This document shows, one piece after another, positions 1 through 6,258 of a stretch of 8,258 nucleotides of DNA. The notes beneath the pieces are model-generated. The model did not search any database and was not told where the DNA came from. It saw nothing but the letters and a program-made list of their open reading frames with translations. The stretch covers positions 1 to 8,258 of the forward strand of contig JACCWY010000163.1 in NCBI GenBank assembly GCA_013697395.1, given 5' to 3'. Position 1 is the stretch's first letter. Each line of letters starts with the position of its first letter. Source of the DNA: Chloroflexota bacterium (GTDB lineage Bacteria; Chloroflexota; Limnocylindria; QHBO01). The position numbers and the translations under genes were made by a program.

Positions 1-434
1 TGGGTGGGGGGGGCGTGCGTGCCGTCGCCGGCGTTCACGACGTGCAGGCCGGTGCCGCGCGCGGCGAGGTACGGCGCACCCGACGCGGCGTGCCGCAGGA
101 CGGCCGTCGTCACCCCGGCCCGCTCAAGCGTGCGCATGGTGTCGACGAGCGACTCGCCCTTCGCGACGCTGCTGCCGGCGATTCCGAGGTCCACGACGGT
201 GGCACCGAGCGACTTGGCGGCCAGCTCGAAGCTCACGCGGGTGCGGGTCGAGGCCTCGTAAAACGCCAGTCCCACGGTCTCGGCCTCGAGGACGGATCGG
301 TATGCGCGTGACGCGCGCGCTTCCCGCATCTCGGCCGCCACGTCGCAGATGCGCTCGATCTCACCCCGGCTCATGGCGTCGACGTCCAGCAGATGTCGCC
401 GCGTGCCTGCCTGCGGCGTGGTCTCGGCGATCAC
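1..434 (-). CDS. pyrB: Aspartate carbamoyltransferase catalytic chain, N-terminal part (partial at window edge)
   Basis: Cytosolic ATCase condenses carbamoyl phosphate with aspartate, the first committed step of de novo pyrimidine synthesis. The 144 visible residues cover the carbamoyl-phosphate domain: FYEASTRTRVSFELAAKSLGA at about 58-78 holds the STRTR phosphate-binding loop, SSVAKGES at 88-95 holds the SxxKGES lysine loop, and VVNAGDGTH at 132-140 leads to the position of the family's HPTQ motif. The GTG start at 434-432 overlaps the pyrR stop in a GTGA arrangement and places RRHLLDVD where family members have their N-terminal HLL motif; a later ATG (residue 21) would cut this off. The gene is co-transcribed and probably translationally coupled with pyrR. 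Oddity: the His of HPTQ, catalytic in E. coli ATCase (His134), reads Pro here (codon 11-9), inside a run of eight G at the window edge. The C-terminal aspartate domain lies outside the window. Confidence 0.95.
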   Translation of the reverse strand, partial: MIAETTPQAGTRRHLLDVDAMSRGEIERICDVAAEMREARASRAYRSVLEAETVGLAFYEASTRTRVSFELAAKSLGATVVDLGIAGSSVAKGESLVDTMRTLERAGVTTAVLRHAASGAPYLAARGTGLHVVNAGDGTHAPPT

Positions 435-976
435 GCGACGGCCTCCGGTCGCTCGATGACGACCTCGTCCGCCTCGTCGGTCTCGAGCAGGCGGACGTGG
501 ACGATCTCGTCGTCCCCGGTGGGCAGGTTCTTGCCGACGAAGTCGGGGCGAATCGGGAGCTCGCGGTGGCCGCGATCCACGAGGACGGCGAGGCGGACGG
601 CGCGTGGTCGCCCGTGATCGGTCAGCGCGTCGAGTGCGGCGCGGACCGTGCGACCGGTGTACAGGACGTCGTCCACCAGCACGACCGTGCGCCCCGCCAC
701 CTCGGCCTCGAGGTCTGAGCGCTGGACGATCGGCGCATGCGCGATGCGCGTCAGGTCGTCGCGGTAGTAGGTGATATCGAGCGAGCCGACGGGCACCGAT
801 GCGCCCTCGTGCTGCTCGATCAGCCCCGCCAGCCGTCGGGCGATCGGCACGCCGCGGCTCCGGATGCCGACGAGGACGAGATCGGCGACGCCACCGTTGC
901 GCTCCACGATCTCGTGTGCGATCCGGGTCATCGCGCGACGCAGATCGTCGGCGTCGAGGATGCGGCGTTCGGTCAA
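431..976 (-). CDS. pyrR: PyrR: pyr mRNA-binding regulator / uracil phosphoribosyltransferase
   Basis: PyrR binds pyr mRNA when UMP/UTP is plentiful and lowers expression of the pyrimidine genes; many members also convert uracil plus PRPP to UMP. The 181 residues match the usual family length of about 180. The PRPP-binding motif VVLVDDVLYTGRT is at 98-110, the N-terminal LVLVGIRSRGVPIARRL block at 33-49, and the conserved GRPRAVRLAVLVDRGHRELPI stretch around 122-142 is followed by the FVGKNLPT signature at 146-153. The start is TTG at 976-974, because AAGGAG (987-982) lies five bases upstream and the family N-terminus (ILDADDLRRAMTRIAHEI) begins right after it. The gene opens a pyrR-pyrB operon with a 4-base GTGA overlap. 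A PyrR-binding hairpin covers its own ribosome binding site, so autoregulation at translation is likely. Confidence 0.96.
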   Translation of the reverse strand: MTERRILDADDLRRAMTRIAHEIVERNGGVADLVLVGIRSRGVPIARRLAGLIEQHEGASVPVGSLDITYYRDDLTRIAHAPIVQRSDLEAEVAGRTVVLVDDVLYTGRTVRAALDALTDHGRPRAVRLAVLVDRGHRELPIRPDFVGKNLPTGDDEIVHVRLLETDEADEVVIERPEAVA

Positions 977-983
977 TGCGTCT

Positions 984-1014
984 CCTTGGCGGCCTCGCGG
1001 GACCGCGTTAAAGG
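984..1014 (-). promoter_or_regulatory. Predicted PyrR-binding RNA hairpin sequestering the pyrR Shine-Dalgarno
   Basis: On the transcript, GCGGUC (1006-1001) pairs with GGCCGC (994-989) around a six-base loop CCGCGA (1000-995). Below an asymmetric internal loop (UAAC at 1010-1007 against C at 988), CCUU (1014-1011) pairs with AAGG (987-984). This reproduces the known PyrR binding loop: UUUAA on the 5' side, GUC-CxGxGA-GGC in the upper hairpin, and AAGG on the 3' side. The AAGG arm is part of the pyrR Shine-Dalgarno AAGGAG, so a PyrR-stabilised stem would block ribosome access. The space before the gene is too short for a terminator/antiterminator pair, and no U-run is present. That points to translational repression, as described for mycobacterial PyrR, rather than Bacillus-type attenuation. 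The structure is drawn by eye. Confidence 0.8.
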
Positions 1015-1025
1015 GCTCGCCTCAG

Positions 1026-1031
1026 AGTATA
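1026..1031 (-). promoter_or_regulatory. Candidate -10 box of the pyrR-pyrB promoter
   Basis: TATACT on the minus strand (1031-1026) matches the sigma-70 -10 consensus at five of six positions, in otherwise very GC-rich DNA. Transcription would start near 1019, giving a leader of about 45 bases that is almost entirely the PyrR hairpin plus the ribosome binding site. No convincing -35 is visible 16-18 bases upstream (AGGTCC/TAGGTC region), and that region overlaps the end of the anti-sigma gene. The spacing to the hairpin supports it. Confidence 0.55.
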
Positions 1032-1052
1032 CCGATGGGCTCCGCCGAGGAC

Positions 1053-2843
1053 CTAGTTCCCGATGCCGATGGTCTCGGGGTCGCCGTCGAACGCAGCCGG
1101 CCCGAACCAGCCGCCGCCCTCGCCGAAGTTGAGGGTGCTCACGATGTCGGCCTCTTCACCGGTGTTGCGTTCGATGAGCAGGAGGTCCGCTGCCGGAGCC
1201 GATAGGTCGCCGGGGAGGGGATGCCGGACCGTGACCAGCAGGTGCTCGCCGGTTGGCGAGACCTTGACGTCGACGACCGACGTCTCTTCGGGCAGATCAT
1301 CTGCGTCGATGGCGTGAACCTGGGTGAGCCCTCGAGGGTCGGTGGCGTGGCCGAAGTACACGCGCGCCGGGTCTGGATACAGCGTGTCGTCGCCCTGCGA
1401 CTCGCCGGTCCACTGCGTATCCCAGATGGCGTACGCGTCGCCATCGGTGCCCCAGGCGATCGCGGCCGAGGTGAAGGCATCCTGCTGGATGGTCAGGTCG
1501 CTGAAGAGCGGTCGCTCGTTGCTGAACTCGAAGGCATCGCCGTCACGCCGGTGCTCGGACAGGATCGGAGCGCCTCCCTCGACGAGCAGCCAGACCTCGC
1601 CGATGAGCTCCATCCGGCCCGTCCAGTAGATGGCCAGGTGGCCGGCAGGATTGAGGAGGGGCTGGAAGACGCCCTCGGCGACGGCGGCAGCATCAACAGC
1701 CGGATCGATGAGCGTGGGCATCTCGTCCAACTGCTCTCCGACCTCGACCAGGTAGCTCATCGGCTCGTCGCCGGCCGTGCTCACCCACAGGCGCTGGACG
1801 TCGGTCGCCGATGGCGTCCAGCTACCGGCGAACGCGTTGCCGACATCGGTCAACTGCTGGGACTCTCCGGACGCTGGCTCGAAGACGAAGATGTCGGTCG
1901 CGTTGTCGACGGTCGCGGAGTAGGCGAGGAAGCGTCCGTCGGGCGACCACGTCAGCCGCTCCGTGAAGGGGCTGCCTGCCATGCTTTCGCCCAGGACGCC
2001 CGTCCCGCCGACGTCGATCGGCGAGTCCGGTGAGCCCTCGCGGTGGTCGAGACGCGTGACGCGGACCTCGTTCAGGCCGCTCTGCCCGAGCTCGGTGATG
2101 TACGCCAGCCACTGGCCATCGGGGGAGAGCTCGGCGGCGATGGCCGGCCCGCTGGGCTGCTCGACCTCCGCAATGGGGACCGGCGACGCGCCCGCCGGCT
2201 GCGGCTCCTGAACGGTCATTCTGAGGTTGTCGGCGGCGCCGGTGAGAGCGAGGAACACGTCCGGCTCAGGCGACGCCGGGGCGGGCGTGGTCGTCGGACT
2301 CGGATCCACCGATGGGACCGGCGAAGCGGACGACTCGACCATCGACGCGCTCGGGCTCGGGTCGGTGACGACCGGCGGCAGCGTGGTCTCCGGCTCCAGC
2401 GTCGGCACCGGCGTCGGCACCGGCGTCGCCTCCGGCGAACTGCTGGGAGTGGTGATGGGTGTTGGCGTCGGGCTGTTGGCACCGACGTTGGGATCCTCCG
2501 GCGAGCCGTTGAGCAGCACGAGGGCGAGCAGCGTCCCGGCGACGGCGGCCAGGCTGCCACCGACGCCGGCGAACATCAGCGCAGGGCGGCGCCACCAGGG
2601 GAGCGCCACGAACCTGCCGCGCTCGACGCTGGTTCGGACGCGCGCCGCGAGGTCGCGCGGTGGTGCCACGTGGCGCAGCCCGGCCATGATGCGCCGCTGC
2701 TCGGCAAATGCGGCCAGGGTGGCGCGGCAGGCCGGGCAGGAGTCGAGGTGCGCGTCGAGCCGCCCTCGCTCGAGATCGGTGAGGTCGCCCGACATGGAGG
2801 CGCTGATGAGCTCCTCGAAGGGCTCGTGCCGGTTCATCGTCAT
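1053..2843 (-). CDS. Transmembrane ZAS-type anti-sigma factor with extracytoplasmic beta-propeller-like domain
   Basis: This probably holds the preceding ECF sigma factor inactive at the membrane until an outside signal arrives. Of 596 residues, 1-60 form a ZAS/zf-HC2 domain with the zinc motif HLDSCPAC (His32, Cys36, Cys39). A single membrane helix lies at about 88-111. A Pro/Thr/Ser linker follows at about 123-195, with PTPTP and PVPTPVPT runs. The remaining 400 residues lie outside the membrane and contain TolB/WD40-like PD repeats, ELSPDGQWLAYI at 238-249 and TWSPDGRFLAYS at 298-309, typical of beta-propeller blades. The ATG at 2843 overlaps the sigma stop in an ATGA, and GAGGGG eight bases upstream supports it; an ATG two codons later is possible. 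The open frame extends upstream to 3392, but that part lies over the sigma gene in another frame and is not coding. Most ZAS anti-sigma factors are much shorter, so the large sensor domain is notable. Confidence 0.9.
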   Translation of the reverse strand: MTMNRHEPFEELISASMSGDLTDLERGRLDAHLDSCPACRATLAAFAEQRRIMAGLRHVAPPRDLAARVRTSVERGRFVALPWWRRPALMFAGVGGSLAAVAGTLLALVLLNGSPEDPNVGANSPTPTPITTPSSSPEATPVPTPVPTLEPETTLPPVVTDPSPSASMVESSASPVPSVDPSPTTTPAPASPEPDVFLALTGAADNLRMTVQEPQPAGASPVPIAEVEQPSGPAIAAELSPDGQWLAYITELGQSGLNEVRVTRLDHREGSPDSPIDVGGTGVLGESMAGSPFTERLTWSPDGRFLAYSATVDNATDIFVFEPASGESQQLTDVGNAFAGSWTPSATDVQRLWVSTAGDEPMSYLVEVGEQLDEMPTLIDPAVDAAAVAEGVFQPLLNPAGHLAIYWTGRMELIGEVWLLVEGGAPILSEHRRDGDAFEFSNERPLFSDLTIQQDAFTSAAIAWGTDGDAYAIWDTQWTGESQGDDTLYPDPARVYFGHATDPRGLTQVHAIDADDLPEETSVVDVKVSPTGEHLLVTVRHPLPGDLSAPAADLLLIERNTGEEADIVSTLNFGEGGGWFGPAAFDGDPETIGIGN

Positions 2844-3415
2844 CGCGCGAACCCCTCGGCGGACAGCGCCCGACGCATCTCGCCGCGCGCGCGGCAGAGG
2901 AGGGTACGGACCGCCGCATACGAGAGCCCCATCACCTCGCCAATCTGTTGGGCGCTCATGTCCTCCAGGTCGCTGAGCAGCAGGCACTGCCGGTGATTCG
3001 GGCGGAGGGTGTCCAGGGCGCGCTGCACCCGCTCGTCGAGCGTGGAGGCCATCACCTGCGCCTCGGGACCGGGCCGATCGTCGGCCCGGTTCGCGAAGGT
3101 GGGGGCATCGTCGCGCATCGGGCTCACCATGCGCCGCCGGCGCATGTCGTCGATCGCGGTGTTCGTCGCGATCCGGTACAGCCAGGAGCGCGTCGATGTC
3201 GCATCGGTGACGGTGTCGAGCTTTCGGTATGCCTTGATGAACGTGTCCTGCGTGATATCGGCGGCGCGATCCGGATCGGAGACCATGCGCAGCACGTAGT
3301 TGTAGATGGGGGCCGAGTACTCGTCGAAGAGCTGCGCGAAGCGGGTCTCGTTGGCGTCCGCGGCACGGCGGGTCACCGGGGGTGCAACCCACCGGAATGT
3401 GCCGGGCACTGCCAT
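2840..3415 (-). CDS. ECF-type RNA polymerase sigma factor (sigma1)
   Basis: This factor directs RNA polymerase to a small regulon when released by its anti-sigma factor. Of 191 residues, sigma region 2 spans about 25-95: RFAQLFDEYSAPIYNYVLRM, then DRAADITQDTFIKAYRKL at 49-66 and the -10-recognition part SWLYRIATNTAIDDMRRRR at 77-95. An Asp/Pro-rich linker follows. Region 4 spans 126-184, with the helix-turn-helix SAQQIGEVMGLSYAAVRTLL at 154-173. ECF length and the absence of regions 1 and 3 fit the class. The ATG at 3415 has GAGGTG six bases upstream; a GTG three codons earlier (3424) with GGAGG five bases before it is an equally good start. The gene forms a two-gene unit with the overlapping anti-sigma factor. 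A possible ECF-type promoter lies just upstream. Confidence 0.94.
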   Translation of the reverse strand: MAVPGTFRWVAPPVTRRAADANETRFAQLFDEYSAPIYNYVLRMVSDPDRAADITQDTFIKAYRKLDTVTDATSTRSWLYRIATNTAIDDMRRRRMVSPMRDDAPTFANRADDRPGPEAQVMASTLDERVQRALDTLRPNHRQCLLLSDLEDMSAQQIGEVMGLSYAAVRTLLCRARGEMRRALSAEGFAR

Positions 3416-3464
3416 CGAATACACCTCGTCCTCCGCACGAAGCCCCCCTCCTTGACCCGGCTCT

Positions 3465-3491
3465 GACGCATCGTCCCCCTCATGTGTTACC
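3465..3491 (-). promoter_or_regulatory. Candidate ECF-type promoter for the sigma1 operon
   Basis: On the minus strand GGTAAC (3491-3486) is followed after 17 bases by CGTC (3468-3465), resembling the GGAAC-N16/17-CGTC pattern of many ECF promoters. It sits 50 bases before the sigma start, and the -35 part overlaps the stop codon of the upstream GalT-like gene. ECF sigma factors commonly control their own promoters, so autoregulation is inferred. The evidence is only this short match. Confidence 0.35.
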
Positions 3492-4479
3492 GATGCAGCT
3501 GCCCGCGCAGCACCTCGGCCGCATATTCGGGCGCCACCGGGTTCACGGCGAGCGCCGTTGCTCGCTCGAGCCCGGCGATCACCCGAAGTCGCGGATGGAT
3601 CTCCCAGTGCCAGTGGAACGTCTGGTCGAGCCGCTCCCCGGCCGGTGCCGTATGGAGGAACAGGTTGTACGGTGGATCGCCAAGCGCGTCGAGGGCAAGA
3701 AGCGCCCGCTGCAGGGTGGCGGTGCTGTCCGCGATCGCCTCGTCGTCGATCGCGGTGAAGTCGGCGCCGTGGGCGCGAGGCACGACCATCATCTCGAACG
3801 CAGACCGGCTCGCCGCCGGCGCGAAGACGATGGCGTGGTGGTCGGCGAAGACGAGGCGCTCGCCGCTCTCCTCCTCGGCGGTCGCGAGGGCGCACCACAC
3901 GCAGCGCCGCGCGTTGATCATCTGTCGCGCACCGCCTCCGATCTCCTCGGCGACCCAGTGCGGCACCTGTGGGATCGCGTACAGCTCGACGTTCAGGTGC
4001 GAGCTGCGCGACCCGGCCTGGCGGCCGTGGTTCTGCACGACCTGGATGTAGAGGGGCTCGGGCTTGCCGTCGGCACCGGCGTCGCGGGGCTCCGCGCCGA
4101 TGGCGCGCATCGCATCCCGGGCCGCGCGGAGCAGGGCGCCGGCCAGCTGGGGAGCGGCTGCGGCCATCCGCTCATGGTGGTCACGCGGGCCGACCAGGAT
4201 CTCCCAGGAACCGGTGGCGCGCTCGACCTCGCTGAGGGTCAGCTGTGCCGCGCGCGCCTTCGACGAATCGATCCTGTGAAACGCGTCGGACCGCAACGGC
4301 ACGCGGCGAACGTGGTGCGGCGGCTCGTCAGGGTCTCCCTCGTCGCAATGGCGGCAATGGGTGCCCTCGACCGGCTGCGCATCCACGGCAAAGGCGTCGC
4401 GGCTGAAGGCCCGATCGGCCACGATGGCGGACCACCAGCCCGTGACGGGGTCCCGTCGCAGCTCGAACACGGAGCGCAT
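3487..4479 (-). CDS. GalT-like HIT-superfamily nucleotidyltransferase homologue with altered catalytic motif
   Basis: This 330-residue protein has the two-domain layout and length of galactose-1-phosphate uridylyltransferase and relatives such as ADP-glucose phosphorylase. ELRRDPVTGWW at 6-16 is the family N-terminus. CRHC at 42-45 matches the metal-binding CxxC, and RDHHERM at 99-105 matches the following His ligand region. CVWC at 193-196 opens the second half, followed by FEMMVVPRAHGADF at 228-241 and FHWHWEIHPRL at 288-298, equivalent to the HWHxEI metal/active-site motif. Where the family has HPHxQ, with the nucleophilic His, this protein has HLNVE at 161-165 within an otherwise well kept NHG-x3-GS context. 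Nucleotidyl transfer by the usual mechanism therefore looks impaired. It lies 22 bases after another GalT-superfamily gene, so the two are probably an operon and perhaps partners. No strong ribosome binding site precedes the ATG at 4479. Substrate unknown. Confidence 0.82.
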   Translation of the reverse strand: MRSVFELRRDPVTGWWSAIVADRAFSRDAFAVDAQPVEGTHCRHCDEGDPDEPPHHVRRVPLRSDAFHRIDSSKARAAQLTLSEVERATGSWEILVGPRDHHERMAAAAPQLAGALLRAARDAMRAIGAEPRDAGADGKPEPLYIQVVQNHGRQAGSRSSHLNVELYAIPQVPHWVAEEIGGGARQMINARRCVWCALATAEEESGERLVFADHHAIVFAPAASRSAFEMMVVPRAHGADFTAIDDEAIADSTATLQRALLALDALGDPPYNLFLHTAPAGERLDQTFHWHWEIHPRLRVIAGLERATALAVNPVAPEYAAEVLRGQLHR

Positions 4480-4501
4480 CGTACCCGATGATGCCGCCGG
4501 A

Positions 4502-5530
4502 TCAGCGTAGGGCGTCGATCAGCTCAAACGGGTCTGTCCCCACGATCGGCGTGGCGTACAGCTCCATGGCGCCGATGTCCGATGGGCGTCCGAGTGGATC
4601 GCCGCGGTCGACGATGCGGGCGATCGGCGGGACCAGCTCCCAGCCGTCGGCGAGCGCCAGCGGCGGACGCCACAGTGCGAGGTTGAAGGAGCGCACACCG
4701 AGGCGATCGCGGTAGGCGACCAGGGTGCGTGCAACCGCGTCGGCGAAGCGGGGGTCGGTCTCCTCCATGCCGGCGGTGCCGACCACGAGCAGCTCGCGCT
4801 CCTTGACGGGCGTCAGGTTGGCGACGAGGGTGACGCCGTCGGCCAGCTCGATGGTGAGGCCGAGCGCCCGGTGGACGGCGACGAGCTCCTCGACGAGGTC
4901 GCCGCCGTGCGCCGCCGCGTACGACGCCACGTCGTGGCGCAGACGATCGATCCGCGCGTAGTGCGGGCCGGAGCCCAGCAGCGCCTGCGCGTGCCCGTGG
5001 ATGATCGACCCGCCGGCCCGCCACAGGCAGTTCCAGATGAGCAGGTAGTTGACCGACTCGGGATCGTCGCTGCGGGACCGTTCCGCCCACGCCCGACCGG
5101 TGCGCAGGACGTCCACCACGAGCTCGACGTCGAAAGCGAGCGGGTCGTGGGCGTCGAACACGATGACGGCATGGTGCGCGTCGCCGAGCGCGGCATTGGC
5201 CCCGGTGACGACCCGCGCGCCCCGGACGCGGCCCGTGACCTCCGACGGCGTTCCGGACTCCGGATGGCAGAACGGATCACCCACGGTCGCCGCGATCTCC
5301 GCGGCGAGGTCGCGCGCGGCGGAAGGGCCGTCGACGGGGCGCCGTGCGCGTAGCGGCGCGAAGAGCGTCGCCTCCAGGGTCGATGGATTCCTCACCTTCA
5401 CGATCTCCTGGGCGAGGACCGCGTCGACGGAACCGAAGGTCGCGGCAAGCCACGGCTCGAGCTCCACCGGCGGCACCGTGTGGCCGACGACCACTCGTGC
5501 CTCGATCAACCGCTCGGCCCGTTCGCGCAT
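4502..5530 (-). CDS. HIT/GalT-superfamily protein with HGHAQ active-site motif, substrate unknown
   Basis: The 342-residue protein keeps the HxHxQ signature of GalT-type nucleotidyltransferases: GGSIIHGHAQALL at 173-185 (His178, His180, Gln182), preceded by VNYLLIWNCLWRAGG and followed by GPHY. Upstream, FCHPESGTP at 87-95 and ALGDAHHAVIVFDAHDPLAF at 114-133 take the place of the metal-site and HIT-fold segments. The C-terminal half (LTPVKERELLVVG at 239-251; SDIGAMELYATPIVGTDPFEL at 317-337) has no HWHxE motif and looks diverged. It is the mirror image of the next gene, which lacks HxHxQ but keeps HWHWE. The start is uncertain. ATG at 5530 has no Shine-Dalgarno, and the frame stays open upstream with helix-like coding. 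A CTG at 5581-5579 has GGGGAG five bases upstream, which would add 17 residues. The gene diverges from osmC. A sugar-phosphate or nucleotide role is inferred from the fold only. Confidence 0.75.
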   Translation of the reverse strand: MRERAERLIEARVVVGHTVPPVELEPWLAATFGSVDAVLAQEIVKVRNPSTLEATLFAPLRARRPVDGPSAARDLAAEIAATVGDPFCHPESGTPSEVTGRVRGARVVTGANAALGDAHHAVIVFDAHDPLAFDVELVVDVLRTGRAWAERSRSDDPESVNYLLIWNCLWRAGGSIIHGHAQALLGSGPHYARIDRLRHDVASYAAAHGGDLVEELVAVHRALGLTIELADGVTLVANLTPVKERELLVVGTAGMEETDPRFADAVARTLVAYRDRLGVRSFNLALWRPPLALADGWELVPPIARIVDRGDPLGRPSDIGAMELYATPIVGTDPFELIDALR

Positions 5531-5667
5531 GGCGCCGGTCAGCGCGTCGAGCCGCGCCGGCAGCTCGGTCAGCCTGGTCAGCCGTTCTCCCCGCGGATGA
5601 GCGGGCGGAGTTCCGGTACGCTTCCCATCTGCGCCCGAGTCTACCGTTCGTACGAGGACCGATACCG
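5531..5667. promoter_or_regulatory. Divergent intergenic region between the GalT-like operon and the OsmC gene
   Basis: Both transcription units must start in these 137 bases. TAGACT on the minus strand (5643-5638) is a weak -10-like match for the GalT-like operon. An 8-base perfect palindrome TCGTACGA (5648-5655) lies just before the osmC ribosome binding site and could be an operator half, but such a short palindrome may be chance. No confident -35/-10 pair was found for osmC. Confidence 0.3.
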
Positions 5668-6120
5668 ATGGCCGCGACCCGCACCGCCACCGCCACCTGG
5701 AGTGGCTCCCTGGCTCAGGGCTCGGGCACCGTCACCGCGGGCACCAGCCAGCTGTTCACCGATCTGCCCGTCTCGTGGAGCTCGCGCACGGAGGCGCCCG
5801 ACGGCCGGACGTCGCCCGAGGAGCTGCTCGCCGCCGCCCACGCCGCGTGCTTTTCGATGGCTCTCTCCGGCAACCTGGTTCGCGCGGGCACGCCACCCGA
5901 CCACCTCCACGTATCCGCCACCGTCACATTCGACAAGGTCGGCGACGGCTGGTCGGTCACCGCATCGCAGCTCGACGTGGTCGGCGTCGTGCCCGGCGCT
6001 GACGAGGCATCATTCGAAGCTGCCTCGCAGGCCACCAAGGACGGCTGCCCCATCTCACGCGCCCTGGCCGGCAACGTCGAGCTCTCCGTCTCGGCCGCGC
6101 TCGAGGACGAGCACGAGTAG
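5668..6120 (+). CDS. osmC: OsmC/Ohr-family peroxiredoxin
   Basis: OsmC-type proteins are cytosolic thiol peroxidases that reduce organic hydroperoxides. The 150 residues are close to the family length of about 140-145. SPEELLAAAHAACFSMAL at 49-66 contains the catalytic Glu and the peroxidatic Cys61; KDGCPISRAL at 124-133 contains the resolving Cys127. The N-terminal ATATWSGSLAQGSGTVT at 7-23 and the PVSWSSRTEAPDGRTSPEE stretch, with the conserved Arg before SPEEL, fit OsmC more closely than Ohr. The ATG at 5668 was chosen because GAGGA precedes it at 5654-5658 and the homologous N-terminus starts here; the open frame further upstream overlaps the divergent gene. It stands alone, with no visible regulator gene (such as ohrR) next to it. 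Confidence 0.92.
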   Translation: MAATRTATATWSGSLAQGSGTVTAGTSQLFTDLPVSWSSRTEAPDGRTSPEELLAAAHAACFSMALSGNLVRAGTPPDHLHVSATVTFDKVGDGWSVTASQLDVVGVVPGADEASFEAASQATKDGCPISRALAGNVELSVSAALEDEHE

Positions 6121-6147
6121 GGGCTCTGCCGCGGCGCTGACCGAAAG

Positions 6148-6167
6148 GGGAGTGCTCGCCGCACCCC
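6148..6167 (+). terminator. Possible weak terminator hairpin after the OsmC gene
   Basis: GGG-A-GTGC (6148-6155) can pair with GCAC-CCC (6161-6167) around TCGCC, with one bulged A. A short T-run (6180-6183) follows only about 12 bases later, too far for a standard rho-independent terminator, so termination is doubtful. Confidence 0.25.
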
Positions 6168-6200
6168 GGAACTGAAACCTTTTCGAGCGCCATCGGCTCA
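6168..6200 (+). promoter_or_regulatory. Candidate ECF-type promoter before the secreted repeat-protein gene
   Basis: GGAACTGAAACC (6168-6179) offers two overlapping -35-like elements, GGAAC and GAAAC, followed by a T-run (6180-6183) as in many ECF promoters. A -10-like CGGCTC (6194-6199) lies 15 bases after GAAAC. It sits 60-90 bases before the GTG start of the secreted protein, so this gene may be a target of the sigma factor encoded downstream. Weak, pattern-based evidence. Confidence 0.35.
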
Positions 6201-6258
6201 ATCTCGGTGACGGCCGCCATCCAGCGGCCAGACACACCGCAACAGGAGCCGATTTCCC

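Noticed and set aside
2396..2440. Short tandem repeats of GGCACCGGCGTC in the anti-sigma gene
   Set aside because: They encode the Pro/Thr-rich (PTPVPTPVPT) linker and need no other explanation.
2844..3392. Open frame extending the anti-sigma gene 183 codons upstream
   Set aside because: It lies over the sigma factor in another frame, is rich in Arg/Pro/His shadow sequence, and an ATGA-coupled start with GAGGGG explains the gene better.
5344..5667. N-terminal extension of the OsmC protein by 108 codons
   Set aside because: The extension overlaps the divergent GalT-like gene and has no OsmC homology; the ATG at 5668 gives the normal family length.
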